Part shown: piece after piece, positions 8,975 through 17,599 of the stretch
How positions within the stretch are numbered: position 1 is the first letter of the stretch
Layout: the number at the start of each line of letters is the position of its first letter
Assembly: GCF_022414535.1 (NCBI RefSeq)
Contig: NZ_JADWYM010000009.1
Location: 62,001 to 126,000 of the forward strand
Origin: Streptomyces sp. MUM 2J
GTDB lineage: Bacteria > Actinomycetota > Actinomycetes > Streptomycetales > Streptomycetaceae
Length of the DNA stretch: 64,000 nt
Reading direction: 5' to 3'
The notes under the pieces: model-generated
What the model was told of the DNA's origin: nothing
Seen by the model: only the letters and a program-made list of their open reading frames with translations
The model's database searches: none
Program-made: the position numbers and the translations under genes

Positions 8975-9449
8975 GCGTCTCCCCCGCCGCACCCGTCCGC
9001 CACAGGTCGTTGCAGCCCTCGGCCATGGCCTCCAGCCCGTCGACGACCTGCCCCCAGACGATGCCGGGCACCCAGCCGACGTCGCCGTTGAGGAGCAGGT
9101 TGTTGCGCTCGTAGAACAGGGCCAGATCCACGACGGTGGTGCCGGCGCGGACCTCGCGGTCGTAGCCGTAGGCTCCGGTGCCCAACTCCGTTCCGGCGAA
9201 GGAGAAGTAGCAGAGGTCTCCCGGGATCGGGGTGACCGTGGGGTTCTCCAGCGGGGGCTCCCGCTGCGCGAACGGCGGGAAGAGGGCGTAGATCTCGTTG
9301 CGCGCGTACTTGGCGTGGTAGACGTCGCCGTTCAGCGGCAGTGCGTCCCACACCGCGGCACACGTCAGCGGCGCACGTTCGTCGAGCAGTTGTGCGGTGC
9401 AGCGGATCCCCCGCCGGGCGAGGGACACCTCCAGATAGCGATCGGCCAT
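8955..9449 (-). CDS. DUF3830 family protein (cyclophilin-like fold)
   Basis: Small 164-aa protein matching the DUF3830 pattern. Family members adopt a cyclophilin-like fold, but their reaction is not established. Landmarks are TCAAVWDALPLNGDVYHAKYARNEIY (split across residues 29-54), GDLCYFSFAG and a C-terminal VVDGLEAMAEGCNDLW. ATG 9449 is preceded by GGAAGGGG. It is convergent with the amidase (20-nt overlap) and divergent from ehuB. Its regular company with racemase, amidase and ABC genes suggests an enzymatic step in the same pathway; this is inference from context. Confidence 0.78.
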   Translation of the reverse strand: MADRYLEVSLARRGIRCTAQLLDERAPLTCAAVWDALPLNGDVYHAKYARNEIYALFPPFAQREPPLENPTVTPIPGDLCYFSFAGTELGTGAYGYDREVRAGTTVVDLALFYERNNLLLNGDVGWVPGIVWGQVVDGLEAMAEGCNDLWRTGAAGETLNFRRV

Positions 9450-9494
9450 GCAGTGCCCCTTCCCCGGCCCGGCCGGTGCGCATACCCGAAGGCG

Positions 9495-9524
9495 CCGGAA
9501 CACAAAGAGAAGATCACGTTCCGG
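9495..9524. promoter_or_regulatory. Candidate operator in DUF3830/ehuB divergent promoter
   Basis: A 7-bp inverted repeat, CCGGAAC then GTTCCGG, is separated by 16 nt. It lies midway between the two divergent starts and would suit the IclR-type regulator encoded at 12974. The assignment is tentative. Confidence 0.3.
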
Positions 9525-9659
9525 ACACTGTTGGGTCACATCCGCCGGGCGGACCGCATAGGTCGCCGGGATCGGGCAGGCGCCACCACTGGCCTGCGTG
9601 GGCCCGGCAGGTCTGCGCAACGCCGCCCCGGCAACGCTCTCTTTGGAGGTCGAGTGTCC

Positions 9660-10562
9660 ATGTCCGCGTTCCCCCACCTGTCCCGCCGCGGTTTCCTCAC
9701 CAGAAGCGCGGCCGTCGGCGGTCTGATCGCCGTCCCCGGCCTGATCACCGCCTGCAGCAAGACCGACGACGGCGGCGACGGCGAGGGCTCGAAGCTGGAG
9801 CAGCTCAAGAAGCAGGGCTACGTGAAGGTGGCCTACGCCAACGAGGCGCCCTACGGCTACAAGGAGGACGACCAGCTCAAGGGCGAGGCGCCGACCCTGC
9901 ACCGGGAGATCTTCAAGGCGCTGGGCGTCGGGGAGCTGCGCCCGACGTTCTCGGAGTGGGACGGCCTCATCCCCGGCCTGCAGGCGGGCAAGTACGACGT
10001 GATCAGCGCCGGTATGGCGATCATCCCGGACCGCTGTGAGAAGGCGCTGTTCTCCGAGCCGGAGTTCGTCTCGCCGACCGCGATGATGGTGAAGAAGGGC
10101 AACCCGAAGAACCTGTCCGACCTGGCGTCGGCGAAGGAGGCCGGGGTCACCGTCGGTGTGATGTCCGGCGCGGTCGAGAAGAGCTACGCCACCGCCGCCG
10201 GGATCTCCGGGGGCAACGTCAGGACGCTGCAGAAGCCGCAGGACGGTGCGGACGCGGTCAAGGGCGGCCGGATCGACGTCTTCCTGCTGACCAGCATCTC
10301 GCTGAACTGGCTGGCCAGGAACAACAGCGGCCTGGAGGTCACCGAGGCCTTCATCCCGGAGGTCGACGGCAAGAAGCAGTACAGCCCGGGCGGTGCCGTC
10401 TTCCGCAAGGGCAGCGGGGACCTGCGGGACGCGTTCAACCGCGAGCTGAAGAAGATCACCTCCGACCCGGACCGCTACGTGCAGCTCATCGGCGAGTACG
10501 GCTTCGGCAAGGAGACCATCCCACCGGCGGACCTGAGGACCGCCGCCCTGTGCAAGGGCTGA
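9660..10562 (+). CDS. ehuB: ABC transporter substrate-binding lipoprotein, EhuB-like
   Basis: Periplasmic-type solute-binding protein of family 3 (polar amino acid or ectoine class), 300 aa. The N-terminus carries a twin-arginine pattern (SRRGFLTR, residues 8-15) and a lipobox LITAC with the lipidated Cys at 32, so it is probably a Tat-exported lipoprotein. VAYANEAPYGYKED and SEWDGLIPGLQAGKYDVISAGM are typical of the ectoine-binding EhuB group. The start ATG 9660 follows TTGGAGG. Ectoine specificity is a family-level guess: the usual ectoine-catabolic genes eutD and eutE are absent here. Confidence 0.85.
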   Translation: MSAFPHLSRRGFLTRSAAVGGLIAVPGLITACSKTDDGGDGEGSKLEQLKKQGYVKVAYANEAPYGYKEDDQLKGEAPTLHREIFKALGVGELRPTFSEWDGLIPGLQAGKYDVISAGMAIIPDRCEKALFSEPEFVSPTAMMVKKGNPKNLSDLASAKEAGVTVGVMSGAVEKSYATAAGISGGNVRTLQKPQDGADAVKGGRIDVFLLTSISLNWLARNNSGLEVTEAFIPEVDGKKQYSPGGAVFRKGSGDLRDAFNRELKKITSDPDRYVQLIGEYGFGKETIPPADLRTAALCKG

Positions 10563-10577
10563 CGAGGACACCTGCCC

Positions 10578-11321
10578 ATGGGTGACTTCTTCTCCTATTT
10601 CTTCGACCACATCGCGCAGGTGTGGTCCGGGCTGAGGGTGACGGTCGAGGCCACGGTGCTCGGCGCGGCCGTCGCGCTCGCCCTGTCCTTCGTGTTCGGC
10701 TTCATGGCGGTCAGCGGCCCCCTGCCGGTGCGGGGCGTGTCACGGGTGATCGTGGAGTTCTTCCGCGGCACCTCGCTGTACGTCCAGCTGTTCTGGCTGT
10801 ACTACGCGTTCCCGCTGCTGTTCGGCTACGAGCTGTCGCCGCTGTTCTGCGGAGTCCTGGCGTTCGGCATGAACTACGGCGCGTACGGCTCGGAGGTGGT
10901 GCGCGGTGCGCTGAACGCCGTGCCGAAGGCGCAGTGGGAGGCGGCCGTCGCGCTGAACATGACGCCGTGGCAGCGCATGCGCCGGGTGATCCTGCCGCAG
11001 GCGTGGGTGCAGATGATCCCGCCGTTCACCAACCTGCTGATCCAGCTGCTGAAGGCGACGCCGCTGCTGTGGCTGATCACGGCGGCCGAACTGACGACGG
11101 TGGTGCAGCACTTCAGGGACCGCACCGGTGAGACGACCTGGGCGTACCTGACCCTGCTGGTGATGTACTTCGTGCTCGCCTACGCGCTCACCCTGATGAT
11201 GAACGCCCTGGAGCGGCACGCCAAGGTCCGGCTCGGCCGGCACCCGGGTGGCGGCGCCTTGCTGCGCTCCCGCAGCGCCGGGGCGGCACGCGAGTCCGAG
11301 ATGGCGGGGGGTGCGCTGTGA
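10578..11321 (+). CDS. ehuC: ABC transporter permease, EhuC-like
   Basis: Inner-membrane permease of the His/Glu/Gln/Arg amino-acid ABC class, 247 aa. The N-terminal TM block is TVEATVLGAAVALALSFVFG, and the EAA loop EAAVALNMTPWQRMRRVILPQ is conserved, the contact site for the ATPase. It lies 15 nt after ehuB and overlaps ehuD by 4 nt, so the import operon is tightly coupled. It pairs with EhuD to form the channel. Confidence 0.88.
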   Translation: MGDFFSYFFDHIAQVWSGLRVTVEATVLGAAVALALSFVFGFMAVSGPLPVRGVSRVIVEFFRGTSLYVQLFWLYYAFPLLFGYELSPLFCGVLAFGMNYGAYGSEVVRGALNAVPKAQWEAAVALNMTPWQRMRRVILPQAWVQMIPPFTNLLIQLLKATPLLWLITAAELTTVVQHFRDRTGETTWAYLTLLVMYFVLAYALTLMMNALERHAKVRLGRHPGGGALLRSRSAGAARESEMAGGAL

Positions 11322-11962
11322 ACTACCAGTGGGACTGGGGCGCGGTCAGGGAGTCGCTGCCGTACCTGCTGGACGGGTTCGGGATCACGCTGCTGGCCAC
11401 GGTCCTCGGCACGCTGGTGGCGGCGGTGCTCGGGCTGGCCGTCGCCGTGCTCGGGCGGGTGCCGGCCCGGCTGGTGACGGTGCCGGTGCGTGCGCTGACC
11501 GAGTTCGTGCGGTCCACCCCGCTGCTGGTGCAGCTGGTCGGCGCCTACGCGATCTTCAACTCGATCGAGCCTCTGACCATCGGCATCGCCGTGCTCGGCA
11601 TCCACTACGCCTCCTACATGTCGGAGGTGTACCGGGCGGGCATCGACGCCGTGCCGAAGGGCCAGTGGGAGGCCTGCCGGGCGCTGTCGATGTCACCGCG
11701 CCGGACCTGGCAGGCGGTGATCCTGCCGCAGGCGGTGCGCAACGTACTGCCCGCGCTCGGCAACTACGGCATCGCGATGTTCAAGGAGACCCCGTTCCTG
11801 GCCGTGATCACGGTCGTGGAGATGGTCGCCCAGGCCCGGGAGTACGGCGCGAACCACTTCGTGTACGCGGAGACGTTCACCCTCGCGGGCCTGATCTTCC
11901 TGGCGGCCAGCTATCCGACCTCGCTGCTGATGAGAAGACTGGAGAGGCGTCTTGGCCACTGA
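11318..11962 (+). CDS. ehuD: ABC transporter permease, EhuD-like
   Basis: Second permease of the importer, 214 aa. The GTG start overlaps the TGA of ehuC by 4 nt. The conserved FVRSTPLLVQLVGAYAIF and the EAA loop EACRALSMSPRRTWQAVILPQ identify the family. Its last codons overlap the ehuA start. It forms a heterodimeric channel with EhuC for the unknown solute bound by EhuB. Confidence 0.88.
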   Translation: MNYQWDWGAVRESLPYLLDGFGITLLATVLGTLVAAVLGLAVAVLGRVPARLVTVPVRALTEFVRSTPLLVQLVGAYAIFNSIEPLTIGIAVLGIHYASYMSEVYRAGIDAVPKGQWEACRALSMSPRRTWQAVILPQAVRNVLPALGNYGIAMFKETPFLAVITVVEMVAQAREYGANHFVYAETFTLAGLIFLAASYPTSLLMRRLERRLGH

Positions 11963-12779
11963 CCCCCTGCAGAAGACGACCCCCGCCCCGGCGGACGCGG
12001 AGCCGGACCCGCCCGCCGATCTCGTGCGCTTCGACCACGTGGTCAAGCGCTTCGGCGACCACACGGTGCTCGACCGGCTGGACTTCTCCGTCCGGCGCGG
12101 TGAGCACGTGACGCTGATCGGGCCGAGCGGTTCGGGCAAGACGACCATCCTGCGGCTGCTGATGACCCTGGAACGGGTCAGCGACGGTGTGATCTGGGTG
12201 GACGGGCAGCCGCTGTCGCACATGCCCGGCCCGGACGGCCGGCTCAGGCCGGCCAACGAGAAGCATCTGCGGCAGGTCCGCAAGAAGATCGGCATGGTCT
12301 TCCAGCAGTTCAACCTGTTCCCGAACATGAAGGTGCTGCAGAACATCACCGAGGCGCCGGTCAACGTCCTGGGGATCAGCCGCGAGGAGGCGGAGCAGCG
12401 GGCGCGTGAGCTCCTTGACCTGGTCGGGCTCGCCGACAAGGTCGACGCGCATCCGTCCCAGCTCTCCGGCGGCCAGCAGCAGCGGGTCGCGATCGCCCGG
12501 GCACTCGCCATGCGCCCGGAGATCCTCCTGCTGGACGAGGTGACGTCGGCCCTGGACCCGGAGCTGGTGGCCGGGGTGCTCGACCTGCTCAGGGAGATCG
12601 CGCACACCACCGACATCACCATGCTCTGTGTGACCCACGAGATGAACTTCGCACGGGACATCTCCGACCAGGTGATGATGTTCGACTCGGGCAAGGTGAT
12701 CGAGTCCGGCGCCCCGGACAAGATCTTCGGCGACCCCGACCACGAACGGACCCGGTCGTTCCTGAGCGCCGTCCTGTAA
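11952..12779 (+). CDS. ehuA: ABC transporter ATP-binding protein, EhuA-like
   Basis: ATPase of the importer, 275 aa. The Walker A is GPSGSGKTT, the Q-loop region is GMVFQQFNLFPNM, the signature LSGGQQQRVAIARAL and the Walker B ILLLDEVTSALD; all are intact. The start overlaps ehuD by 11 nt. The protein has about 20 extra N-terminal residues rich in Asp/Pro before the ATPase core. It energises uptake by EhuBCD. An inverted repeat follows the stop. Confidence 0.9.
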   Translation: MATDPLQKTTPAPADAEPDPPADLVRFDHVVKRFGDHTVLDRLDFSVRRGEHVTLIGPSGSGKTTILRLLMTLERVSDGVIWVDGQPLSHMPGPDGRLRPANEKHLRQVRKKIGMVFQQFNLFPNMKVLQNITEAPVNVLGISREEAEQRARELLDLVGLADKVDAHPSQLSGGQQQRVAIARALAMRPEILLLDEVTSALDPELVAGVLDLLREIAHTTDITMLCVTHEMNFARDISDQVMMFDSGKVIESGAPDKIFGDPDHERTRSFLSAVL

Positions 12780-12888
12780 TTGCACCGTCCGTCCGGACCG
12801 TCACTCCAGGTCGGAATGCGGTTGCATGCCATGGACATATGCCAGAGTGTCAGCGCCGCAGCTGAGAGGGCCGGAATCTCGCCAACAC

Positions 12889-12927
12889 CCCCTCCACGCA
12901 GGGCTCTTGCCCGTTATCGTGGAGGGG
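12889..12927 (+). terminator. Hairpin after the ehu operon
   Basis: A 10-bp stem (CCCCTCCACG / CGTGGAGGGG) with a 19-nt loop lies 110 nt after ehuA and 46 nt before the IclR start. It may end the transport transcript or act as a regulator site for iclR. No U-tract follows. Confidence 0.4.
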
Positions 12928-12973
12928 ATCCAGACCGGATCACGGCCAGAAAGCGACCGCTGGGGGGACCACC

Positions 12974-13732
12974 GTGGCGCTGATGCACGAGCCGACCGCA
13001 CCGTACCGATCGGCCCAGGACGCCCTGCGCGTCCTGGAGACCGTGGCCCGGCACACCACCGGCGTCACCGACGCCGAACTGGCCCGCGAGACCCAGCTCG
13101 GCAGGGAGCGGCTGACCACCCTCCTGCTGATGCTGCGCCGCGAGGGCTACGTCGAACAGATCACCGACGGCGCGTACGTCGCCGGCGGCGCGCTCGCCCG
13201 GCTGGGCGCGGCGCAGGGCCGGGAGGAGGCGCTGCGTACGCAGCTCCAGCGCACCCTCCGGCGGCTGCGCGACTCCGTCGGCGCCGCCGTCTACATCAGC
13301 CGGTACGTCGACGGCGAGGTCAGGGTGACCCAGTACGCCGACGGCCCGGCCACGCCCGCCGTGCACGAGTGGGTCGAATTCCGCTGCTCCGCCCACGCCA
13401 CGGCGGTCGGCAAGAGCCTGCTCACCCAGCTCGATCACAACGGCCGCCGCGATCACCTCTCCCGGCACAAGATGGCCCGGCTCACCTCCCGCACGATCAC
13501 CAGCGACAAGCTGCTGCTGTCCCGGCTGGCCGCGCAGCCGCCGACCGTGCCGGTGCTGGACCTGCAGGAGTACGCGATCGGCACGGTCTGCGCGGCCGTC
13601 CCGATCACCGCGGGGTCGTCCGTGGGCTGTCTCGCCCTCTCCCTCCCCGTCGAGCACGCCCACCGGCTCCGGCGGGCCGCCGACACCCTCAACCGGAGCG
13701 CGGCACCGGTCCTGCTGTCGTTGGCGATCTAG
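12974..13732 (+). CDS. IclR-family transcriptional regulator
   Basis: DNA-binding regulator of 252 aa with an N-terminal winged helix (residues about 12-70, LRVLETVARHTTGVTDAELA then LGRERLTTLLLMLRREGYV) and a C-terminal IclR effector domain (HATAVGKSLLTQL). GTG 12974 is preceded by GGGGGG at good spacing. It ends the catabolic island and most likely senses a pathway metabolite to control the ehu, amidase and racemase genes, though the sequence does not prove this. Confidence 0.88.
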   Translation: MALMHEPTAPYRSAQDALRVLETVARHTTGVTDAELARETQLGRERLTTLLLMLRREGYVEQITDGAYVAGGALARLGAAQGREEALRTQLQRTLRRLRDSVGAAVYISRYVDGEVRVTQYADGPATPAVHEWVEFRCSAHATAVGKSLLTQLDHNGRRDHLSRHKMARLTSRTITSDKLLLSRLAAQPPTVPVLDLQEYAIGTVCAAVPITAGSSVGCLALSLPVEHAHRLRRAADTLNRSAAPVLLSLAI

Positions 13733-13857
13733 GGGGTGTTCCGAACGTCCCCCCCCCAGCACCGCGACCGGAAGGGCTTCACTGGCGGATCGCCGGCCAC
13801 GGCCCGGGCGGTGCCGCGACCGGCGGTCCCGTCGCCGCCCGGGCCCGGTTCCCGGTG

Positions 13858-13888
13858 GTCGGGAGCACCCCCGGAGACCAGGTAGTAT
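13858..13888 (+). promoter_or_regulatory. Promoter region of tRNA-Lys copy 1
   Basis: GTCGGGAGCACCC at 13858-13870, then TAGTAT (-10) at 13883-13888. The same block and the same 12-nt spacing recur before copy 2. Confidence 0.5.
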
Positions 13889-13940
13889 TTTCTTCGTCGC
13901 CGGCCACGGAACGAGATGTTCCGAGTCCGGTGGGAGTCAT

Positions 13941-14017
13941 GCGCCGCTAGCTCAGTTGGTTAGAGCAGCTGACTCTTAATCAGCGGGTCCGGGGTTCGAG
14001 TCCCTGGCGGCGCACCA
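13941..14017 (+). tRNA. tRNA-Lys (CTT), copy 1
   Basis: Full cloverleaf: 7-bp acceptor GCGCCGC/GCGGCGC, D-arm with GTTGGTTAGAGC, anticodon loop ACTCTTAAT (CTT, reads AAG) and T-arm GGTTCGAGTCC. The discriminator A at 14014 is followed directly by CCA (14015-14017), so CCA is encoded by chance or design in this copy only. The body (13941-14014) is identical to the copy at 17600. Confidence 0.97.
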
Positions 14018-14020
14018 CGG

Positions 14021-14053
14021 AGGAGCCCCTCGCACGAGCGAGGGGCTCCTTTG
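14021..14053 (+). terminator. tRNA-Lys copy 1 terminator
   Basis: GC-rich hairpin AGGAGCCCCTCGC / GCGAGGGGCTCCT with an ACGA loop, then TTTGCGT. It starts 4 nt after the CCA. Confidence 0.85.
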
Positions 14054-14185
14054 CGTTCCGCCCGCCCCGGAGGGCGCCCCCGTGCGCACCCCTGCGCCCC
14101 GCAGCCGGCGGACGCCGGTGCCGGCACGGGGCGCTCCCTGCCGAACGGGGATCGGCGGGGGGCCGCCGGGAGCAGTCGGGCGGGG

Positions 14186-14791
14186 TCAGAACGTGACGTC
14201 GGAGCAGGCGTAGAACGCGTTGCCCGTGTCGGCGATCGTCCAGACGGCCAGGATGACGTGGTGGCCGCTCAGGCCGGACGGCAGCCTGCCGCTGTGGGAC
14301 AGGGTGGACGGGGGACGCCGACCGCCGTAGGGGACGGTCAGGAACGGGGTGAGGTTGAGGTCCGAGCGGGTGAGGGCGTGGTTCTGGTTCCAGCCCTGCC
14401 TGGTGACGTAGTACTTGAAGTCGGTCGTCGCGTGCCGGGCGGTGAACTGCCAGCGGAAGGTGTACGACTGCCCGCCCGTCACCGCGGTCCTCGGCCAGGG
14501 GGCACCCGAGGGCGTGACCGGCGAGCTGAGCTGGGCGAACCTGCTCACGCTGCCGTTGCAGATCTGCCCGTCGGCGGGACCCGTGGCCGGGAAGCCCTTG
14601 GGGCCCTCGACACTCTGCGGCTCCCACTGGATGTCGCCGCAGCCGGTGACCGTGCCGATGGCACAGAGCTTCTGCCTGCTGACGGGGAGGTCGGTGTAGC
14701 CGTGGCCGCTGGCACCGCCGGAGGAGAGGACGAGAGCTCCGGTCGTGGCCAGTCCCACCACGGCGGCGTACCACTTGGTCTTTCTGCGCAT
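14186..14791 (-). CDS. lpmP: Secreted AA10 lytic polysaccharide monooxygenase
   Basis: Copper-dependent chitin/cellulose-type LPMO of 201 aa. After the Sec signal (MRRKTKW...SSGGASG) cleavage at residue 29/30 exposes His30 (HGYTDLP), the N-terminal copper ligand. His120 (FTARHATTDF) is the second brace His, and YACSDVTF closes the fold. ATG 14791 has AGGAG about 8 nt upstream; an earlier ATG at 14836 would put 15 residues before the signal peptide. It is a single-domain enzyme with no carbohydrate module. The position beside cslA-glxA matches the Streptomyces LPMO linked to tip-glycan deposition, so I use that gene symbol; substrate is inferred. Confidence 0.9.
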   Translation of the reverse strand: MRRKTKWYAAVVGLATTGALVLSSGGASGHGYTDLPVSRQKLCAIGTVTGCGDIQWEPQSVEGPKGFPATGPADGQICNGSVSRFAQLSSPVTPSGAPWPRTAVTGGQSYTFRWQFTARHATTDFKYYVTRQGWNQNHALTRSDLNLTPFLTVPYGGRRPPSTLSHSGRLPSGLSGHHVILAVWTIADTGNAFYACSDVTF

Positions 14792-14926
14792 GCTGCCGCT
14801 CCTGGAGAACGTGGGGAGGTCCTGTGAGCCGTGCACGTAGGTCTAGACCAAGTCGCAGCGTATTGCTGCGAGTTGAACATGTCCATACCAATCACGGGAG
14901 CCGCCGCCCGGCCCTCCCCCGCGCCG

Positions 14927-16054
14927 TCACGGCCCCGCCTCCCCGCGCCCCGCGCAGAACGCCACCGTCAGGTCCTTCACCAGCGCCTTGCGCTCGTAGT
15001 CGTCCAGCTCGACCAGTCCGCGCACGGTCAGCCGGGTCACGGTGTCCTCGACCGAGTCGACGACCGAGGTGAGCACGCTCGCCCGGTGCTGGGCGTCCAG
15101 CGCGGCGATCCGGCGGCGCTGCATCACCGCGGCGACCTCCGGCGCGTACTCCACCCGCACCGGCTGCACCGAGAAGACCTCCAGCCCGACCGGCGCGACC
15201 TCCTCCGCCACCAGCCGGGTCAGCACGTCCGAGGCCCCCTCGGCCGGCGCCCGCCCGGCCCCGGGCGGTTCCACGGCAACCCGCGCCAGCGCCGCCTCGA
15301 CGCACTCGCGCAGGTACGCCTCGTGGTCGTCCACGCCCAGCACGGCCCGCGCGGTGTCCCGCACCCGCCACACCACCAGCATCACCGCCTTGAGCGCCAC
15401 CCCGCTGCCGTCGGCCGCGGGCATCGGTTCGCTGCGCCAGTGCCGCAGCCGCACGTCGACACGGCGGCGCAGGAGCAGCGGGTTGACCCACATCAGGCCG
15501 GTGCGCCGGACCGTGCCCCGGTAGCGGCCGAACAGGCCGAGCACCCAGGCCCGACCGGTACGGCCCCGCGCCAGCCCGCCGAAGCCGAACAGGCCGGCGG
15601 CGCCCGCCCCCGCGTAAGCCGCCCACTGCGCGGGCCCGAGCACCGCGCCCGCGTGGGCCGGCAGCCGCAGCGCCTCCAGCGCCAGGGGCGGCAGCACCCC
15701 CGCCCACCACGAGGTCGCCGCGCACCCGGCCGCGCCGCAGACCCCCGCCAGCACCCCCACCGTCCCGGGCAGCACCCGCGCGGGCCGCTCCACCAGCTCC
15801 GGGTCGACCTGCGGCACCGGATGCCGGCGCGGCCGCGGGCCGGGGCGGCGCACCCGGGGCTGCTCGCCGGTTCCCTGCCGGCGGCCCACCACGGCGGGCC
15901 GCACCGGCACCGGCTCCGGGTCGGGGTCGTCGCGGAAGAGCAGGTGGACGGGGATCTCGGTGGTCGCCTCGTTCTGGATGAGCCGCGCGGGCCGGGGCGC
16001 TTGCCCGTCGGCGCTCCCCTCGGGCTCGGGCGACGATGCAGTGGTCGTACTCAT
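14927..16054 (-). CDS. SPFH/band-7 domain membrane protein
   Basis: Protein of 375 aa with a Pro/Arg-rich N-terminal region, two hydrophobic segments (about 98-125 and 135-165) and then a band-7/SPFH domain (RYRGTVRRTGLMWVNPLLLR onward, KAVMLVVWRVRDTARAVL). A charged helical end follows (EVAAVMQRRRIAALDAQ). SPFH proteins scaffold membrane microdomains and often tether proteases or synthases. ATG 16054 follows GGAGG. It is encoded between the LPMO and a wall hydrolase, both on the same strand, so a role in organising the hyphal-tip machinery is plausible but inferred. Confidence 0.85.
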   Translation of the reverse strand: MSTTTASSPEPEGSADGQAPRPARLIQNEATTEIPVHLLFRDDPDPEPVPVRPAVVGRRQGTGEQPRVRRPGPRPRRHPVPQVDPELVERPARVLPGTVGVLAGVCGAAGCAATSWWAGVLPPLALEALRLPAHAGAVLGPAQWAAYAGAGAAGLFGFGGLARGRTGRAWVLGLFGRYRGTVRRTGLMWVNPLLLRRRVDVRLRHWRSEPMPAADGSGVALKAVMLVVWRVRDTARAVLGVDDHEAYLRECVEAALARVAVEPPGAGRAPAEGASDVLTRLVAEEVAPVGLEVFSVQPVRVEYAPEVAAVMQRRRIAALDAQHRASVLTSVVDSVEDTVTRLTVRGLVELDDYERKALVKDLTVAFCAGRGEAGP

Positions 16055-16094
16055 AGGTGCCTCCAACCGCTCCGCATGGGTGAGGTCATCGACG

Positions 16095-17411
16095 TCACGA
16101 GAAGAGCCGGCGCCAGGTCTCCGGCCCGGGATAGCCGTCCGCCTCGGTGCCCCGCCAGCCCTGGGCGCGCTGGAAGGCCTCCACGTTGCGGCGGTCCGCC
16201 TCGCTCCAGCGCGGACCGGGACCCTTCGTGTAGTGGGTGCCGTATCCCTTCGCCACCAGTTGCCTGCCCAGCTGTGTCACATACGCGTTGTTCGCCCCGA
16301 GCCGGAACAGGCCCCGGCCCGGGAACGGCGGGAGAGCGCCCGGCTTGCCCGCGGCCGGTTGCTGCGCCGCCGCGGCCGGGACGCTTCGGCCCTTGCCGGT
16401 GACCAGCAGCGACCAGGTGTGCGGCCCGGGATAGCCGTCCGCCTCCGCACCCTTCCAGCCCTGGGCGCGCTGGAAGGCCTCCACGGCGCGGCGGTCGGAC
16501 TCCGTCCAGCGCGGGCCGGGACCGCTGGAGTAGAAGCGCCCGGCGCCGCGGGCCACCAGCATCCGGCCGAGCAGGGTGACGTACTCGTTGTTCGCCCCGA
16601 GCCGGAAGGAGGCCACCCCGGGGAACGGTGTCTGCCCCTCGGGCACCGTCGGCCCCTCGGGCTCCGCGGCTTCCCCGCCCGCCGTGCCGGCCGTGACGCT
16701 CTTGTAGCGGTAGGGGACGTACTGGCTCGCGTTGCTCCAGTAGGGGTAGGGGGTGGCCTGCCGGCGGGTGGTGGGGCTGGTCTGCTCGTAGGCGATGTAG
16801 TAGCTGTGCGTGTAGTCCGTCCAGCCTCCGAAGATCACCACGTGCGAGCCCTTCGTGGGGTTCGCGGGGTTGTGGAAGAGCAGGATGTCGCCGGGTTCCA
16901 GCTCGTCCCGGGAGATCCGGTCCGCGTACTGGGCCAGGCTGCCCGTCCACTCGTTGCCCGGCAGGTTCCAGGCCATGGAGACGAAGCCCGAGCAGTCCTG
17001 CCGGTAGCCGTCGGACCAGTACCTGGTCATGCTGTACGGCACCTGGGCCGCGACCCACACCTTGGCCCGGCGGATGATCTCCGCTCGGGTCGTCGCGGGC
17101 AGCTTCACGGACTCCGCCGGCGCGTCGGTCCCCCCGCTCGGGCCGTGCAGCGGAGCCGTGCTCCCCTGCGGGGTGTCCGGCTCGTCGCCTGCGGGAAGGC
17201 CGGGCAGTCCGGCTCCGTGCGGGACCGCCGCGGCCGGGGCGGCGTGCGCCGCGGCCAGCGCGCCCGAGGTGGCCGCCGCCACGATCAGGGCCGCGCGGTG
17301 GGCCGGGGCGCGACCCGCCGGGGAGGACCGAAGCGTCCGCCGGCGCTGAACGCATCCGGGGCAGTCGCAGTCACTCTCGGGGTCGACCTCCTCGAAGACC
17401 GGCGTCTCCAT
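16095..17411 (-). CDS. Secreted NlpC/P60-like hydrolase with two peptidoglycan-binding domains
   Basis: A 438-aa protein. An N-terminal Cys pair (CDCPGC) precedes an Ala-rich export segment (residues about 38-65). A Cys-His hydrolase domain follows, with catalytic Cys in QDCSGFVSMAW and His in GSHVVIFGGW. Two C-terminal repeats (FRLGANNEYVTLLGRMLVARG and FRLGANNAYVTQLGRQLVAKG) resemble PG_binding_1 units, each ending in AFQRAQGW and DGYPGP. It probably trims cell-wall peptides. ATG 17411 has GAGGGG about 6 nt upstream. It lies upstream of the SPFH and LPMO genes and next to tRNA-Lys copy 2. Confidence 0.85.
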   Translation of the reverse strand: METPVFEEVDPESDCDCPGCVQRRRTLRSSPAGRAPAHRAALIVAAATSGALAAAHAAPAAAVPHGAGLPGLPAGDEPDTPQGSTAPLHGPSGGTDAPAESVKLPATTRAEIIRRAKVWVAAQVPYSMTRYWSDGYRQDCSGFVSMAWNLPGNEWTGSLAQYADRISRDELEPGDILLFHNPANPTKGSHVVIFGGWTDYTHSYYIAYEQTSPTTRRQATPYPYWSNASQYVPYRYKSVTAGTAGGEAAEPEGPTVPEGQTPFPGVASFRLGANNEYVTLLGRMLVARGAGRFYSSGPGPRWTESDRRAVEAFQRAQGWKGAEADGYPGPHTWSLLVTGKGRSVPAAAAQQPAAGKPGALPPFPGRGLFRLGANNAYVTQLGRQLVAKGYGTHYTKGPGPRWSEADRRNVEAFQRAQGWRGTEADGYPGPETWRRLFS

Positions 17412-17553
17412 GCGATTCCCCTCACACTCCGGGTGGAAATGTCCACGCTTGTGCACATTGATCAGTTTCCCAACTGTCATCCCGGTGCGCATGCTGACGG
17501 TCCGAATGATGTACACAAGGCCCGTTTCGGAACATTTCCGGCGTGTCGCGGCA

Positions 17554-17584
17554 GTCGGGAGCACCCTTGGAGGTCATGTACAGT
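17554..17584 (+). promoter_or_regulatory. Promoter region of tRNA-Lys copy 2
   Basis: GTCGGGAGCACCC at 17554-17566 and TACAGT at 17579-17584 repeat the layout of copy 1, showing the duplicated unit includes the promoter. Confidence 0.5.
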
Positions 17585-17599
17585 TGTCGACGTCAGCAG

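Noticed and set aside
9660..12779. Definite ectoine uptake and degradation cluster
   Set aside because: The transporter type fits, but ectoine hydrolase and the other eut genes are missing; the ehu names show family similarity only.
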